This document shows, piece after piece, positions 8,629-16,708 of a DNA stretch of 64,000 bases. Within the stretch, counting starts at the first letter, position 1. Each line of letters starts with the position of its first letter. The stretch comes from a virus. Under the pieces are notes generated by a model. The model ran no database searches. It was not told where the DNA came from and saw only the letters and a program-made list of their open reading frames with translations. The translations under genes and the position numbers were made by a program. The DNA lies in IMG/VR virus record IMGVR_UViG_3300028392_000045, positions 33,265-97,264 of that record, one strand, 5' to 3'.

Positions 8629-11600
8629 ATCTTAGTTGTTTAGTAAGTCCATGCAATACTTTAGTTCCTGATCTGTTAACAGCGTAATGTTCTTGTTCGT
8701 TTATAGCAAGAGGTAAGCCAAGTAATGCAGAAACTCCATCAAAGTTACCTTCTAATGTATACTGACGTATTTGTTTTACAGTAAATAAACATGGTATAGT
8801 CTCTATAACTCTTTTGCCGTCTGGTAATTCTTTCAGTAGGATTTCACTTAGACCATCTAATAGAGTAATCTTAGCTAATCTATCTCCTACGTTAAATCCA
8901 GTTTGAGTAGCATTCTTTTTAAAAAGGTATTGTCCTTGTTCAAATTGAGGTCTTAAACATAAGAGATGTGCTTTATTCTTTCTAATAGCATATCCTCTAA
9001 TCTTATCTCCTCGGTTGGCTTCATACCATAGATTTCTACTTTGTAATCCGTAAAAATGTAAACCTTTAAATACTATATCATTGTAGCCATCTACACTAAT
9101 TTCATGTTTACCTATATAAGTAGCTGCTATCTGATAACCAGGAAGTCCAAAGCTTAGGTACTTAGGATTGACTATAAAATAAGTAACACCAAGTGAACCT
9201 CCTTTAACTGGATCATCAGATACATAAGGGTCATGCGTTACAATAACTGCATCTGGTGGAAGCTGTCCGTTTATCTTTAATTTCTCAGGAGATATGTACA
9301 TCATAAATTCTCCTTTAGTACTCTCAGTAGGTTGTAGCGGCCAGTTAAAGATAGCGTTAGACTTTGATTTAGGTATTACAGAATAGTTAATTCCTGTAGG
9401 TGTATTAGAATCATAAAATAAATCTATTGCTGTGCCTAACTTTTCAAATAAATTATCTTTTATGAGTTCCTTTTCTCTTGCTTCTGCCTCTTTTACAGGT
9501 AAGTATCCAGTAGAACCAGATAACCACATATCATCTACCTGTAGTGGATAGTTCATCCTTTCAGCTAAGAGTACTCTAGGATCAGATGATTTAGCTGCAT
9601 CTTCTCTACGTTTTATATAGAACTCGTAAGCAGCTTGTATATCTGTATTACCATCTGCATCTTTGAATCTCTTATCAGTTAGAGGTGCAGGTAAGAAAAA
9701 GCATTGATCATCAAATTCTATACAATTATAATCTTTAGGGTGAGTAAAAATCTTCTGAGCTGGTCTTACCATTTCTAAATCACCAGAAGTACCAATACCT
9801 ACTTGAATACCAAACTGTTCACCATCTGTAGTTACTACCGCAGTGTTAGATGTCCAGGCTTCTATAAGCAATTGCATCAAACCTACCTCTTCGTATAGAA
9901 TAACGTTTCTACGTCCACCTGCACCTTCTTGAGCACCACCTTTCTTATTAGTAGAATATATTTTATGATTTACTTCAGAACCAGATCCTAGCTTCTTCCA
10001 TACTCCATTTTTAGATGCAGCAATTTCATGTACCCAAGAAGTATTAGCAGAGCCATCTCCTTTCATATTTCTATAGTAAGGACAAGGCTCAAATATATCT
10101 TTATCATCACCTTCTTTACCATATACACCAAATTTAGGATCTACTTTCAGCTCATGCATAGAGTCAATAAGTTTCTTCATTAATTCAGTAGACTTAGATC
10201 CTATACCTGCTGCAATGTCTATAGTAGCTTGACTTTTTCCTTGATCTGCATACTTCTTGGAATCAAATACTAGCTCATATAATGCTAGTGCAAGTCCAAA
10301 GAAATAAGAATTATGTGTAACTACATAATTAGTGGTTAAAAAATTATGATCTTTAGCATCTACACTAATGCATATAGTAGGTGCTTGATAATCCATTTTT
10401 TTAATACTTACAATCGAAGTATATTCATTAATATTTTTTTTAGTTATACGTTCTAATTTTCTTGATATAAAAAAAATAGGTAAGTTAGTAGTAATAAAAA
10501 GCCTCCAACAATCATTTCTAGTTGTAATACATCCTTTTATATCATGTACTTTGCCAGTTCTTTTGTCTATACCTTTTTGACTTTTTATACCTAAACTTCT
10601 TAATACCTCTTGTAAATCATTTAGTAAAGTTTCATTTGTGCTACTGAATGAAGCATATCCTTTTGATATAGAACCATCAGAATCCATTAAACCTCTTACT
10701 AACTCCATACGTTGATCTATAGAAGCATATTTATAAATGTCTGGTATAAATTTACTTTTACAACCGACATTTAATCCTAAAGCTTTTAAATCCCTGTGTA
10801 ATAAATTTTGATGTTGTAATAAAGGGGTTCCGTTTACCTTAGTGCCTATATTAATTTTTTCTCCTCTATGTACTATAGTGTAGTTGTTATTTGTACTTTT
10901 ATCATATACTATATCGTAGTCAGGAAAAGAATTTTTAAAACGTTCTAAAACTTCCATTTCACTAGTGGCTACTTTAGGAGTAGAACTTGTTAAAGCACCA
11001 TTTCCTAATAAGTATCCCAAAATATAAGGGTCTATTGGCAATTCTTGTTTTGGATAATTTACTGGTTTATTTTGTTTTACTTTATATCTATAAGTAAATC
11101 CCGATCTTTTATGAGCATATTTATATCCTTTTTCAAGCATATCTATTGTAGATATAACTTTATTATTTTTATTTACTGTCCATAAATGCTCAGGATTTGT
11201 ATAACATTTCCTACCATCTTTAAATTCTACCTCATAAACATCAGTAATACCTTGTGGGTATACTCCAGTTATTGTAGTCAAATTGCCATCAGATCCATAT
11301 ATTTTATCTCCTACTTGTGCATTCTTAATTAGCTCATAACCAGTCTCTTTATAGATATATTCAGTTTCTAACATTGCTTTCCCGCCGCCCCTAGAACCGA
11401 CCACGAGAAAATTCTTAGTATTATTATTGTATAAAGGTCTACCTAATGGCTTGTCATGTAATTCAAAAAGAATATCTCTTGGTTTTTTGTATTCTTTTAG
11501 CTTTCCTTTGGAGTTAGAAATATCAGCTAAATCAGATATAGATAAAGTAGAAGTATCTTTCAGAAGTCTCTCATCACCTGAATATCTATCATCATCTTCA

Positions 11601-11944
11601 AAACCAGAAAAACCAAAGCATTCAGTAATATAATAAGCAAAATGCCATTCTAAATCTCTTATAGATGGTATTACTTGTTTCCTAGCTTTAGTCTTTTTAA
11701 TAGTATCAAAGATAGAACAGAATTTAGCATAAAATCCTATACGTCCTGGACAGTATCTATACTTACCAAACTGTTCTACCCAAATACCTTCTATCAGTTT
11801 CTTTCTATTAGCTTTCCAAGCTTCTCTATATCTTGGATCTTCAGGATGATATTTAGGAGGTTCAAACTGATCTAAGATATAGTTAAGATTTTCTATCTTA
11901 ATCCAATCTACATTCGTAGAATAAATGCCCAGATTATACTCCAT
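8615..11944 (-). CDS. terL: Terminase large subunit interrupted by an intein
   Basis: 1109 residues, of which 190-545 are an intein (10310-11377). The spliced product is 753 residues. The Walker A motif VVGSRGGGK ends just before the intein and its Ser is the first residue after it. Walker B is ILYEEVG. The RNase H-like nuclease shows acidic motifs near residue 903 (VTHDPY), 972 (YEANRG) and 1067 (FDGVSALLG). It packages DNA into proheads through the portal. Packaging needs protein splicing, because the intein splits the ATP-binding loop between Lys and Ser. The gene overlaps portal by 14 bp and the amidase gene by 37 bp. Confidence 0.92.
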   Translation of the reverse strand: MEYNLGIYSTNVDWIKIENLNYILDQFEPPKYHPEDPRYREAWKANRKKLIEGIWVEQFGKYRYCPGRIGFYAKFCSIFDTIKKTKARKQVIPSIRDLEWHFAYYITECFGFSGFEDDDRYSGDERLLKDTSTLSISDLADISNSKGKLKEYKKPRDILFELHDKPLGRPLYNNNTKNFLVVGSRGGGKAMLETEYIYKETGYELIKNAQVGDKIYGSDGNLTTITGVYPQGITDVYEVEFKDGRKCYTNPEHLWTVNKNNKVISTIDMLEKGYKYAHKRSGFTYRYKVKQNKPVNYPKQELPIDPYILGYLLGNGALTSSTPKVATSEMEVLERFKNSFPDYDIVYDKSTNNNYTIVHRGEKINIGTKVNGTPLLQHQNLLHRDLKALGLNVGCKSKFIPDIYKYASIDQRMELVRGLMDSDGSISKGYASFSSTNETLLNDLQEVLRSLGIKSQKGIDKRTGKVHDIKGCITTRNDCWRLFITTNLPIFFISRKLERITKKNINEYTSIVSIKKMDYQAPTICISVDAKDHNFLTTNYVVTHNSYFFGLALALYELVFDSKKYADQGKSQATIDIAAGIGSKSTELMKKLIDSMHELKVDPKFGVYGKEGDDKDIFEPCPYYRNMKGDGSANTSWVHEIAASKNGVWKKLGSGSEVNHKIYSTNKKGGAQEGAGGRRNVILYEEVGLMQLLIEAWTSNTAVVTTDGEQFGIQVGIGTSGDLEMVRPAQKIFTHPKDYNCIEFDDQCFFLPAPLTDKRFKDADGNTDIQAAYEFYIKRREDAAKSSDPRVLLAERMNYPLQVDDMWLSGSTGYLPVKEAEAREKELIKDNLFEKLGTAIDLFYDSNTPTGINYSVIPKSKSNAIFNWPLQPTESTKGEFMMYISPEKLKINGQLPPDAVIVTHDPYVSDDPVKGGSLGVTYFIVNPKYLSFGLPGYQIAATYIGKHEISVDGYNDIVFKGLHFYGLQSRNLWYEANRGDKIRGYAIRKNKAHLLCLRPQFEQGQYLFKKNATQTGFNVGDRLAKITLLDGLSEILLKELPDGKRVIETIPCLFTVKQIRQYTLEGNFDGVSALLGLPLAINEQEHYAVNRSGTKVLHGLTKQLRYARH
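10310..11377 (-). mobile_element. Intein with LAGLIDADG endonuclease in TerL, Ala at position 1
   Basis: 356 codons within terL. The N-terminal splicing block begins AMLETEYIYKETGYELIKNA, so residue 1 is Ala, not Cys or Ser. The B block has the TxxH motif (TNPEHLW). The DOD endonuclease has ILGYLLGNG and LVRGLMDSDG. The C-terminal block ends NYVVTHN, followed by Ser+1. Ala1 inteins of the KlbA type splice by direct attack of the +1 nucleophile on the N-terminal junction; here that would be Ser. The insertion point, between the Lys and Ser of the P-loop, is a classic protected target. Third positions are richer in A/T than in the exteins, supporting lateral acquisition. Confidence 0.9.
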
Positions 11945-12603
11945 AAAGATTTCTTTGTTTTTACTGGAACCTGAATTGGTTGCATAATTTTAGGTTCAGA
12001 TATAGTTTGTTTAGCTATTACTTCTTTAGTCTCTGTACTATAAGTAGCAGTAGGTGTAATAAAAGTAGCTTGATCTTTTAGTTTTTCCTTGAATGCTAAC
12101 CAAGCATGTTCTAGCTGTACTCCAGAAACTATAGTAGGTAAAAACATTTTAGGACAATCCTTTCCTGTCATGTCATAATGTCTGTATACCTGATCAGTAG
12201 TTAACTTATGTTTACTTAATAGATTTTTTACTAGTTCTATAGTATTCTCTAATACTTTTTGTTGATTAGCTTCTTTGTATACACACATCTCTATACCAAT
12301 AAAAAAGTCATTAGGGTTTTGACCTTTAGGTACTAATGCATTTCTATAAGGTAGATTGTCAAATCTTTGCTTATCACCAATATGCCAAGCTACTTCATCA
12401 TCAGGTATAAGCTGAACTACTTCATGATCATCTACAAAATAATGAGCAGAAGCATTTACTTTATTCTTAGAGAAATATCTATAATGCGCTTGAGCATCTG
12501 CTTTAGATCCTACATTAGCAGTCCAGTGTATAATAATACCTTTAAGCTGTACTAGCTTTCTAAAAGGTCTATTGATAGTAATAAACTGTTGTGAAATATT
12601 CAT
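11908..12603 (-). CDS. N-acetylmuramoyl-L-alanine amidase (Amidase_2 type endolysin)
   Basis: 231 residues. The zinc-binding triad of the T7 lysozyme/PGRP family is visible as His26 (IIIHWTA), His142 (RHYDMTG) and Cys150 (KDCPK), with the conserved AHYFVDD segment between. It should cleave the bond between muramic acid and the peptide stem during lysis. The last 15 residues (KSLWSIIWAFILRM) are hydrophobic and could anchor the protein or act as a membrane-active tail. There is no N-terminal signal, so access would need the holin or this tail. It overlaps terL by 37 bp. Confidence 0.9.
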   Translation of the reverse strand: MNISQQFITINRPFRKLVQLKGIIIHWTANVGSKADAQAHYRYFSKNKVNASAHYFVDDHEVVQLIPDDEVAWHIGDKQRFDNLPYRNALVPKGQNPNDFFIGIEMCVYKEANQQKVLENTIELVKNLLSKHKLTTDQVYRHYDMTGKDCPKMFLPTIVSGVQLEHAWLAFKEKLKDQATFITPTATYSTETKEVIAKQTISEPKIMQPIQVPVKTKKSLWSIIWAFILRM

Positions 12604-12646
12604 ATCTTATAATTAAAAACTTTCAGGTATTAATCATACCTAAAAG

Positions 12647-13237
12647 CTAATCATCAAAAAAGTTTTCATCTTCTTCTACTCTAGTAAGTTTAATACCTGC
12701 TTTACCTCTTGCTACAGTCTTCTCTTCTAGGAATTTATTTCTAATCTTTTCATAAGATTCATAAATCTTAAGAGAATCTTTCTGTAGTAAATTTATTTGA
12801 GTAGCTGTACCTTTTTCTGTATACATTTTACCATTAGCATCCATTAAAGATCTGTCTAAAGTAAGCTCTGTATTCTTAATCAAGTCAGCTCTTTTAACTA
12901 GCTGCTCAATTTCTTCTTTTAAAGTCTTTTGTACAGTAGTCAAACAAAGATTAGTAAATTGACTCAATAAGGTATCTATATCATCACTCACTTTAGGTGC
13001 TAATGTCTCCATCAACATAGTTCGTCTAACCTCTTCTTTTACTCTATAGAAGATATTTAGATCTTCATCTGGATAAGTCATAAAGAAAATAAACCACATT
13101 ACCTTAGAAGACTCTACTTTATCCTTACTCTTATCTTCTTTGTATAGCGCATCAAAAGGCTTATACAACATAAAAGTAGGATTGAGTTCCCAGAAATTAG
13201 CAAGATGATTTATATTATCTGTATTTAGCTTTACCAT
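12647..13237 (-). CDS. Conserved phage protein of unknown function
   Basis: 196 residues, soluble and highly charged, with long helices (EEIEQLVKRADLIKNTELTLD) and an acidic end (VEEDENFFDD). It lies in the packaging operon before the amidase and overlaps the upstream gene by 7 bp. No nuclease, binding or membrane motif is seen. The position next to terL and amidase genes is compatible with a packaging or assembly role, which is inference. Confidence 0.6.
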   Translation of the reverse strand: MVKLNTDNINHLANFWELNPTFMLYKPFDALYKEDKSKDKVESSKVMWFIFFMTYPDEDLNIFYRVKEEVRRTMLMETLAPKVSDDIDTLLSQFTNLCLTTVQKTLKEEIEQLVKRADLIKNTELTLDRSLMDANGKMYTEKGTATQINLLQKDSLKIYESYEKIRNKFLEEKTVARGKAGIKLTRVEEDENFFDD

Positions 13238-13455
13238 GTAGGTATATATTTCTTTGTGATTACTTGACCTGACCTAGTAGTTGCAGAAATAACAACAACC
13301 TCTTTTACTTTCAGGTGAACTTCGTATGTAAAGTTATCTATCTTTTTGGCAGATATATAGTTGCCTTCTATCTTGCTAATCATACTTTCAAAACTAACTT
13401 CAATAGGTATTACTGAATTAAGTTTTGCGTAAGGAAGTTTAATTACTTCTTCCAT
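13231..13455 (-). CDS. Small protein of unknown function, beta-rich
   Basis: 74 residues, MEEVIKLPYAKLNSVIPIEV at the start, alternating hydrophobic strands and no cysteines. It overlaps the genes on both sides (13 bp and 7 bp), so it is probably translated with them as one unit. No function recognised. Confidence 0.55.
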   Translation of the reverse strand: MEEVIKLPYAKLNSVIPIEVSFESMISKIEGNYISAKKIDNFTYEVHLKVKEVVVISATTRSGQVITKKYIPTW

Positions 13456-13667
13456 CGTTCACAGTCTTTTCTTGATGTAAGAATACCTTCAAAATTACAA
13501 CCACAGAAAGTACATTTACCTGCTTCAAAACAATCTTTACAGGTCTTAACTCTATCTAGTACTTCTTTGGTATTAGTAATAGAAGCATCTCCAATAACTT
13601 TAAGATACATCCATTTTATATAGGCAAGAACAGACTCTTTAGTTAGATTACTTAATATCTTATACAT
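13443..13667 (-). CDS. Small Cys-rich, probably zinc-binding protein
   Basis: 74 residues. An N-terminal helix (about 1-30) is followed by a Cys cluster: C43, C46, C52, C55, C57 and C69 (TCKDCF, KCTFCGC, KDCERW). The spacing suggests one treble-clef or ribbon-like zinc site or more. It is the first gene after a minus-strand terminator-like hairpin. Its partner is unknown. Confidence 0.6.
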   Translation of the reverse strand: MYKILSNLTKESVLAYIKWMYLKVIGDASITNTKEVLDRVKTCKDCFEAGKCTFCGCNFEGILTSRKDCERWKK

Positions 13668-13677
13668 AGCTTTAAGT

Positions 13678-13715
13678 TAAAAAGCTGTTACCTCCTTTTT
13701 ATCAGAAGTAACAGC
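13678..13715 (-). terminator. Rho-independent terminator
   Basis: On the minus strand GCTGTTAC and GTAACAGC form a perfect 8-bp stem around a 16-nt loop, followed by TTTTT. It lies between two minus-strand genes, so it should attenuate transcription entering the packaging genes. Confidence 0.75.
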
Positions 13716-13744
13716 GAATTAATTAAAAATTTTTTAAAGAAAAA

Positions 13745-14029
13745 TTATACGAATTCGTACTTAAATTCGATACCCAATACTTTTACAAGTTCTACAATAG
13801 TCTTGTACAAGAAAGTGTTAGGCAGACGAACAATAAAATCTTTTCCTTCACATTCTTTCAAAGTTTCGGTGATTTTAGCTACCAAAAGATTGAGTAGTTC
13901 AGTAATGTGAACAGGAGTAATAACAACTTTGTCATCTTCAATGATAGTAGAAGTAGACAATTCTTGCATTAGTTCACCAATGTTGATGGTGTAGCAAGAT
14001 GCTTTAGTCAAATCTTCAGAGATACCCAT
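13745..14029 (-). CDS. Small protein of unknown function
   Basis: 94 residues, acidic, with a helical middle (VHITELLNLLVAKITETLKEC). Codon use is richer in C/G at third positions than its neighbours, resembling the capsid gene, which hints at high expression or a virion component. It ends just before the terminator at 13678-13715. No recognised motif. Confidence 0.55.
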   Translation of the reverse strand: MGISEDLTKASCYTINIGELMQELSTSTIIEDDKVVITPVHITELLNLLVAKITETLKECEGKDFIVRLPNTFLYKTIVELVKVLGIEFKYEFV

Positions 14030-14062
14030 AGCTATAGAGTTTATAAAGAGTTAAGAAATTAC

Positions 14063-14707
14063 TTATTCTTTATCTTTCACAGTCAAAGGCTTCGCGTTTG
14101 ACAGGACTGCAACAATCTGTCTAGTAGGATTCAATTGCAAATATCCAAAATGTGGATTGTCAGGTGAAGTAGGTGGCTCAAAATCTAACCAATCTGTATT
14201 GGTATATCCATACTCTAAGTGAGGTGGATGATCTACAGAAGGTTTAATAGCCATAATAGAATCTTGAGTAACTTGAACTACATCTCCTACTTGGAAACCA
14301 CAATCATAAGTTGGTTTAGCTACTACAACTCCTTTTCTGGTAAAAGGCCAAGGAGATTCCATAGTTTGTCTTACACCAATACCATTCTGAGTAACTTCTT
14401 TCATAGAAATTTTAGGTTCTATGATTAAACCAGCTTTAGTCTTTTCAGGTACAATGTGGTACATTCTTACAATAACAGAAGACAAAGGTAGGATAGAACT
14501 ATACTGTTCATCTAGTGTAGTTAGATTATTATTATAGTCTTCAATCTTCGTCTCGTTCAGTTCCCAGTAACTCTTTCGGTTTAGATCTATTAAAGGTACT
14601 GGAGTCGCCGACCGGTGCTGTTCGGTTATGTAAAAGCTTCTTTGCTGATTTGGATCGGGAAAGTGATTCTCTGCGTAATCCCGAATTGATTCTGAACTTC
14701 CTTTCAT
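14063..14707 (-). CDS. Possible GroES-like co-chaperonin
   Basis: 214 residues from the start MKGSSESIRDY; an upstream in-frame Met at 14812 adds an unlikely hydrophobic leader overlapping the previous gene. The part from about residue 75 to 175 has the order of a GroES fold: SVIVRMYHIVPEKTKAGLII, then GVVVAKPTYDCGFQVGDVVQV. Phage GroES homologues (T4 gp31) help capsid folding, and this gene is in the virion arm. The match is by eye, so treat it as a hypothesis. The last codons contain a hairpin of the dispersed repeat family (14080-14110). The first 167 bp overlap the preceding gene in another frame. Confidence 0.45.
   Translation of the reverse strand: MKGSSESIRDYAENHFPDPNQQRSFYITEQHRSATPVPLIDLNRKSYWELNETKIEDYNNNLTTLDEQYSSILPLSSVIVRMYHIVPEKTKAGLIIEPKISMKEVTQNGIGVRQTMESPWPFTRKGVVVAKPTYDCGFQVGDVVQVTQDSIMAIKPSVDHPPHLEYGYTNTDWLDFEPPTSPDNPHFGYLQLNPTRQIVAVLSNAKPLTVKDKE
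14080..14110. repeat. Hairpin of the CTG/CAG-flanked repeat family
   Basis: GTCAAA and TTTGAC pair around a 9-nt loop GGCTTCGCG, with CAG and CTG outside. Near-identical stems and loops occur on the other strand at 21598 and, diverged, at 29398. This copy is inside the last codons of the GroES-like gene. Confidence 0.6.
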
Positions 14708-14939
14708 AAGCTTCTTGTAATTTTTCTTTTTGTTCTCCTGAACAAAGGAATGAAAATAAATAAAATGTCTTCTTTGTTGGCTTAAAGGTAAGTAAATTAG
14801 GTAACATAACATAAGAATATAATTCAGGATGTTTTAAGCCTTGTTCTAAGCTATCTTCTATACCTAAAATTATATTCTCTAGTTCCTTAATTGGAAACTG
14901 CTCCTGCTCTGCTATCTGCTGTACTAGCTTTTTTACCAT
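14541..14939 (-). CDS. Small protein of unknown function with basic Ser/Arg-rich tail
   Basis: 132 residues. The N-terminal 80 residues are helical (KKLVQQIAEQEQFPIKELEN), and the last 50 are basic and low in complexity (RRESLSRSKSAKKLL) before an acidic end. The start overlaps the previous gene by 53 bp and the end overlaps the GroES-like gene by 167 bp. The C-terminal tail may simply be what the other frame permits. No function recognised. Confidence 0.45.
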   Translation of the reverse strand: MVKKLVQQIAEQEQFPIKELENIILGIEDSLEQGLKHPELYSYVMLPNLLTFKPTKKTFYLFSFLCSGEQKEKLQEAYERKFRINSGLRRESLSRSKSAKKLLHNRTAPVGDSSTFNRSKPKELLGTERDED

Positions 14940-15354
14940 CTTTCTTAACTTTGAGTTCCATAGTAAAAGTAAAAGAAACAGCTTGATTCTGTATCAATTT
15001 CTTTATCTGTAACAGTGTCTTATGTGGTCTAGTTTTATTTCCAGGTACAGGGTTTTCTACATTCACAATAAGACCTATATCAGTCAAAAAAGGTTTAAAA
15101 TAACTAATCTCAGTTCTATGTATCTTAAAACCTTCAATAACCTCCGCTACATTAGGTGAAGAAAACCAACATTTATCTGGATCTTCTCTTGACATTATCC
15201 AAGCCATAAAAGCAACATGTTTTGGTCGCATAGAGTAGTTACCTTTAGCTATCAATAAATTAAAAAACTGAATCCAAAAACCTTGCTCATCAATTTCTAA
15301 TGGCTCTTTAGCTTCTGATCCAGTTTTTCCAGTAAGTAGATTTAATTCGAACAT
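14887..15354 (-). CDS. Putative winged-helix DNA-binding protein
   Basis: 155 residues. The segment from about 30 to 90 (AFMAWIMSRED, SSPNVAEVIEGFKIHRTEISYFKPFLTDIGLI) has the helix-helix-recognition helix-wing order of a replication-initiator-like winged helix domain. The C terminus is basic (ELKVKKDGKKAS). It could be a transcription regulator of the virion arm. The family is not identified. Confidence 0.45.
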   Translation of the reverse strand: MFELNLLTGKTGSEAKEPLEIDEQGFWIQFFNLLIAKGNYSMRPKHVAFMAWIMSREDPDKCWFSSPNVAEVIEGFKIHRTEISYFKPFLTDIGLIVNVENPVPGNKTRPHKTLLQIKKLIQNQAVSFTFTMELKVKKDGKKASTADSRAGAVSN

Positions 15355-15388
15355 GCTTTTGAAAATTTATTTTTGAAAGACCGTCTTA

Positions 15389-15568
15389 TTAAGAAGATTG
15401 CTTTTCTTCGTGTCTTATAGATACTATAGCAAGGATAAAGAAAAGTAATACAATAATTTTACCTAAAGTTTTATAATCTTTTCCTGTTACTATATAGATA
15501 GCTAATCTAACCATACTAGCAAGTACAAAGTTGATAGCTATCATCATTATTTTACCAAACCAATTCAT
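15389..15568 (-). CDS. Small membrane protein, holin candidate
   Basis: 59 residues with two hydrophobic segments (IMMIAINFVLASMVRLAIYI at about 7-26, and IIVLLFFILAIVSI at about 38-51) joined by a short charged loop, and a charged C terminus (RHEEKQSS). It starts inside the last codons of the spanin-like gene (overlap 4 bp). A two-segment small membrane protein in the same arm as an amidase is the usual profile of a class II holin. This is inference. Confidence 0.5.
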   Translation of the reverse strand: MNWFGKIMMIAINFVLASMVRLAIYIVTGKDYKTLGKIIVLLFFILAIVSIRHEEKQSS

Positions 15569-16146
15569 TTCTTAATCTTAAATAAAGGTAAGTAAAGTCT
15601 TGCTTCCATAACTTTAGTACCAAACTGATAGCCAGCAGATACTCCAATGTTATGCCTATTCTGTAGCTGAATACCAACAGAAGGATTATATACAGAGTTA
15701 ATACCACCATAAATACTAAACACATCTTTACCTTTAGCAGGTACTTCAACTGTCTTAGTAATAGTAGAATCTCTATATACAAAAGGAACTCTTACCCAAT
15801 CAATCTTTCTTTTCATAGATTCAATCTTACCAGATAGTGTAATAGTATCAGAAATTCTAACTACAGTATCTTGATAAGGAACTACCATAGTATACACAGG
15901 CTCTTTCTTTAAGAAAGTATCTGTCTTACCTTGTATAGAGTCAACAATAAAAACATAATTCGTATCAATAGTCTTATACTTCAGTTTCACATACTTAGTA
16001 ATAACTGTATCCTTAAGTACATAAACCAAAGAGTCTTTAGTTACTGTTACTGTATCTACTTTACCAATAACTTGTGTACGATTACACTTAGCCATAATAA
16101 GCAAACCAATAACTAAACCTAAAAGTGCACCAGATAAAATTTTCAT
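15565..16146 (-). CDS. Membrane-anchored periplasmic protein, possible spanin
   Basis: 193 residues. The N-terminal hydrophobic segment LSGALLGLVIGLLIMAKC (4-21) would anchor it in the inner membrane or act as a signal; the Cys after LIMAK is not in a clean lipobox. A long Val/Thr/Asp/Lys-rich beta region follows (VDTVTVTKDSLVYVLKDTVI). The C terminus has alternating strands (IGVSAGYQFG, ARLYLPLF) like an outer-membrane hairpin. This architecture, next to a holin-like gene, suits a unimolecular spanin, but the homology is not established. Confidence 0.5.
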   Translation of the reverse strand: MKILSGALLGLVIGLLIMAKCNRTQVIGKVDTVTVTKDSLVYVLKDTVITKYVKLKYKTIDTNYVFIVDSIQGKTDTFLKKEPVYTMVVPYQDTVVRISDTITLSGKIESMKRKIDWVRVPFVYRDSTITKTVEVPAKGKDVFSIYGGINSVYNPSVGIQLQNRHNIGVSAGYQFGTKVMEARLYLPLFKIKK

Positions 16147-16171
16147 TCTTGTTATTTTTAATTGTTAAATA

Positions 16172-16384
16172 CTATTCAGTAACTACCTGTACTCGCTTCT
16201 TACATATCAACGTAAGCTTATCAATCATATCCTTATTCTCAGTTAATATAGAAACAACATGAATAAGATGATCATAATTAGTACGAGCAGGCATGTGATA
16301 ATTATTTGCTACTTTATCTAACCTATCTAAATGCAGTTCTAATAACCCTCTTCCAATCTTATTTACTGCTGTGAGTTTCCACAT
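16172..16384 (-). CDS. Small protein of unknown function
   Basis: 70 residues, MWKLTAVNKIGRGLLELHLD at the start, with a helical middle. It lies between the spanin-like gene and a short acidic protein gene in the first operon of the virion arm. No motif recognised. Confidence 0.5.
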   Translation of the reverse strand: MWKLTAVNKIGRGLLELHLDRLDKVANNYHMPARTNYDHLIHVVSILTENKDMIDKLTLICKKRVQVVTE

Positions 16385-16395
16385 TTTGGATCTGT

Positions 16396-16620
16396 TTAAG
16401 ATTCGAAATCTTGATTTTCAACATTTAAGAGTTCTATAATTTGCTTCTCTTCTTCCATTATAATATTCAATTTATTCAGGAGTATATTAGTAACCTCCTC
16501 ATCATCCTCAAATACAGGTAGAGTTTGATAGATCTGCTCTTTAGTAAACTCAAGAGATTCAACAAACTCAGGAGAGCTTATAATATCAAAGTAAACTCGA
16601 ATAATTTTAGTCTTCTTCAT
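16396..16620 (-). CDS. Small acidic protein of unknown function
   Basis: 74 residues from MKKTKIIRVYFDIISS. A longer start at 16656 exists, but the chosen start overlaps the upstream stop by 14 bp, as is common in this genome. The body is acidic with a helical C-terminal half (LNKLNIIMEEEKQIIELL). No function recognised. Confidence 0.5.
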   Translation of the reverse strand: MKKTKIIRVYFDIISSPEFVESLEFTKEQIYQTLPVFEDDEEVTNILLNKLNIIMEEEKQIIELLNVENQDFES

Positions 16621-16708
16621 CTTTTGCAATTTTTTCAAATTCTTCAGTAGGATCATCTTCTTCTATCGGACATTGTGTGTCATCAATTCTTTCTTGTAAT
16701 TTAGTCAT
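16607..16708 (-). CDS. Very short acidic protein, first gene of the virion arm
   Basis: 33 residues, MTKLQERIDDTQCPIEEDDP at the start and AKDEED at the end. It is below usual annotation limits but is positioned as the promoter-proximal reading frame of the leftward arm, overlapping the next gene by 14 bp. It may act as a leader or small regulator. Function unknown. Confidence 0.4.
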   Translation of the reverse strand: MTKLQERIDDTQCPIEEDDPTEEFEKIAKDEED

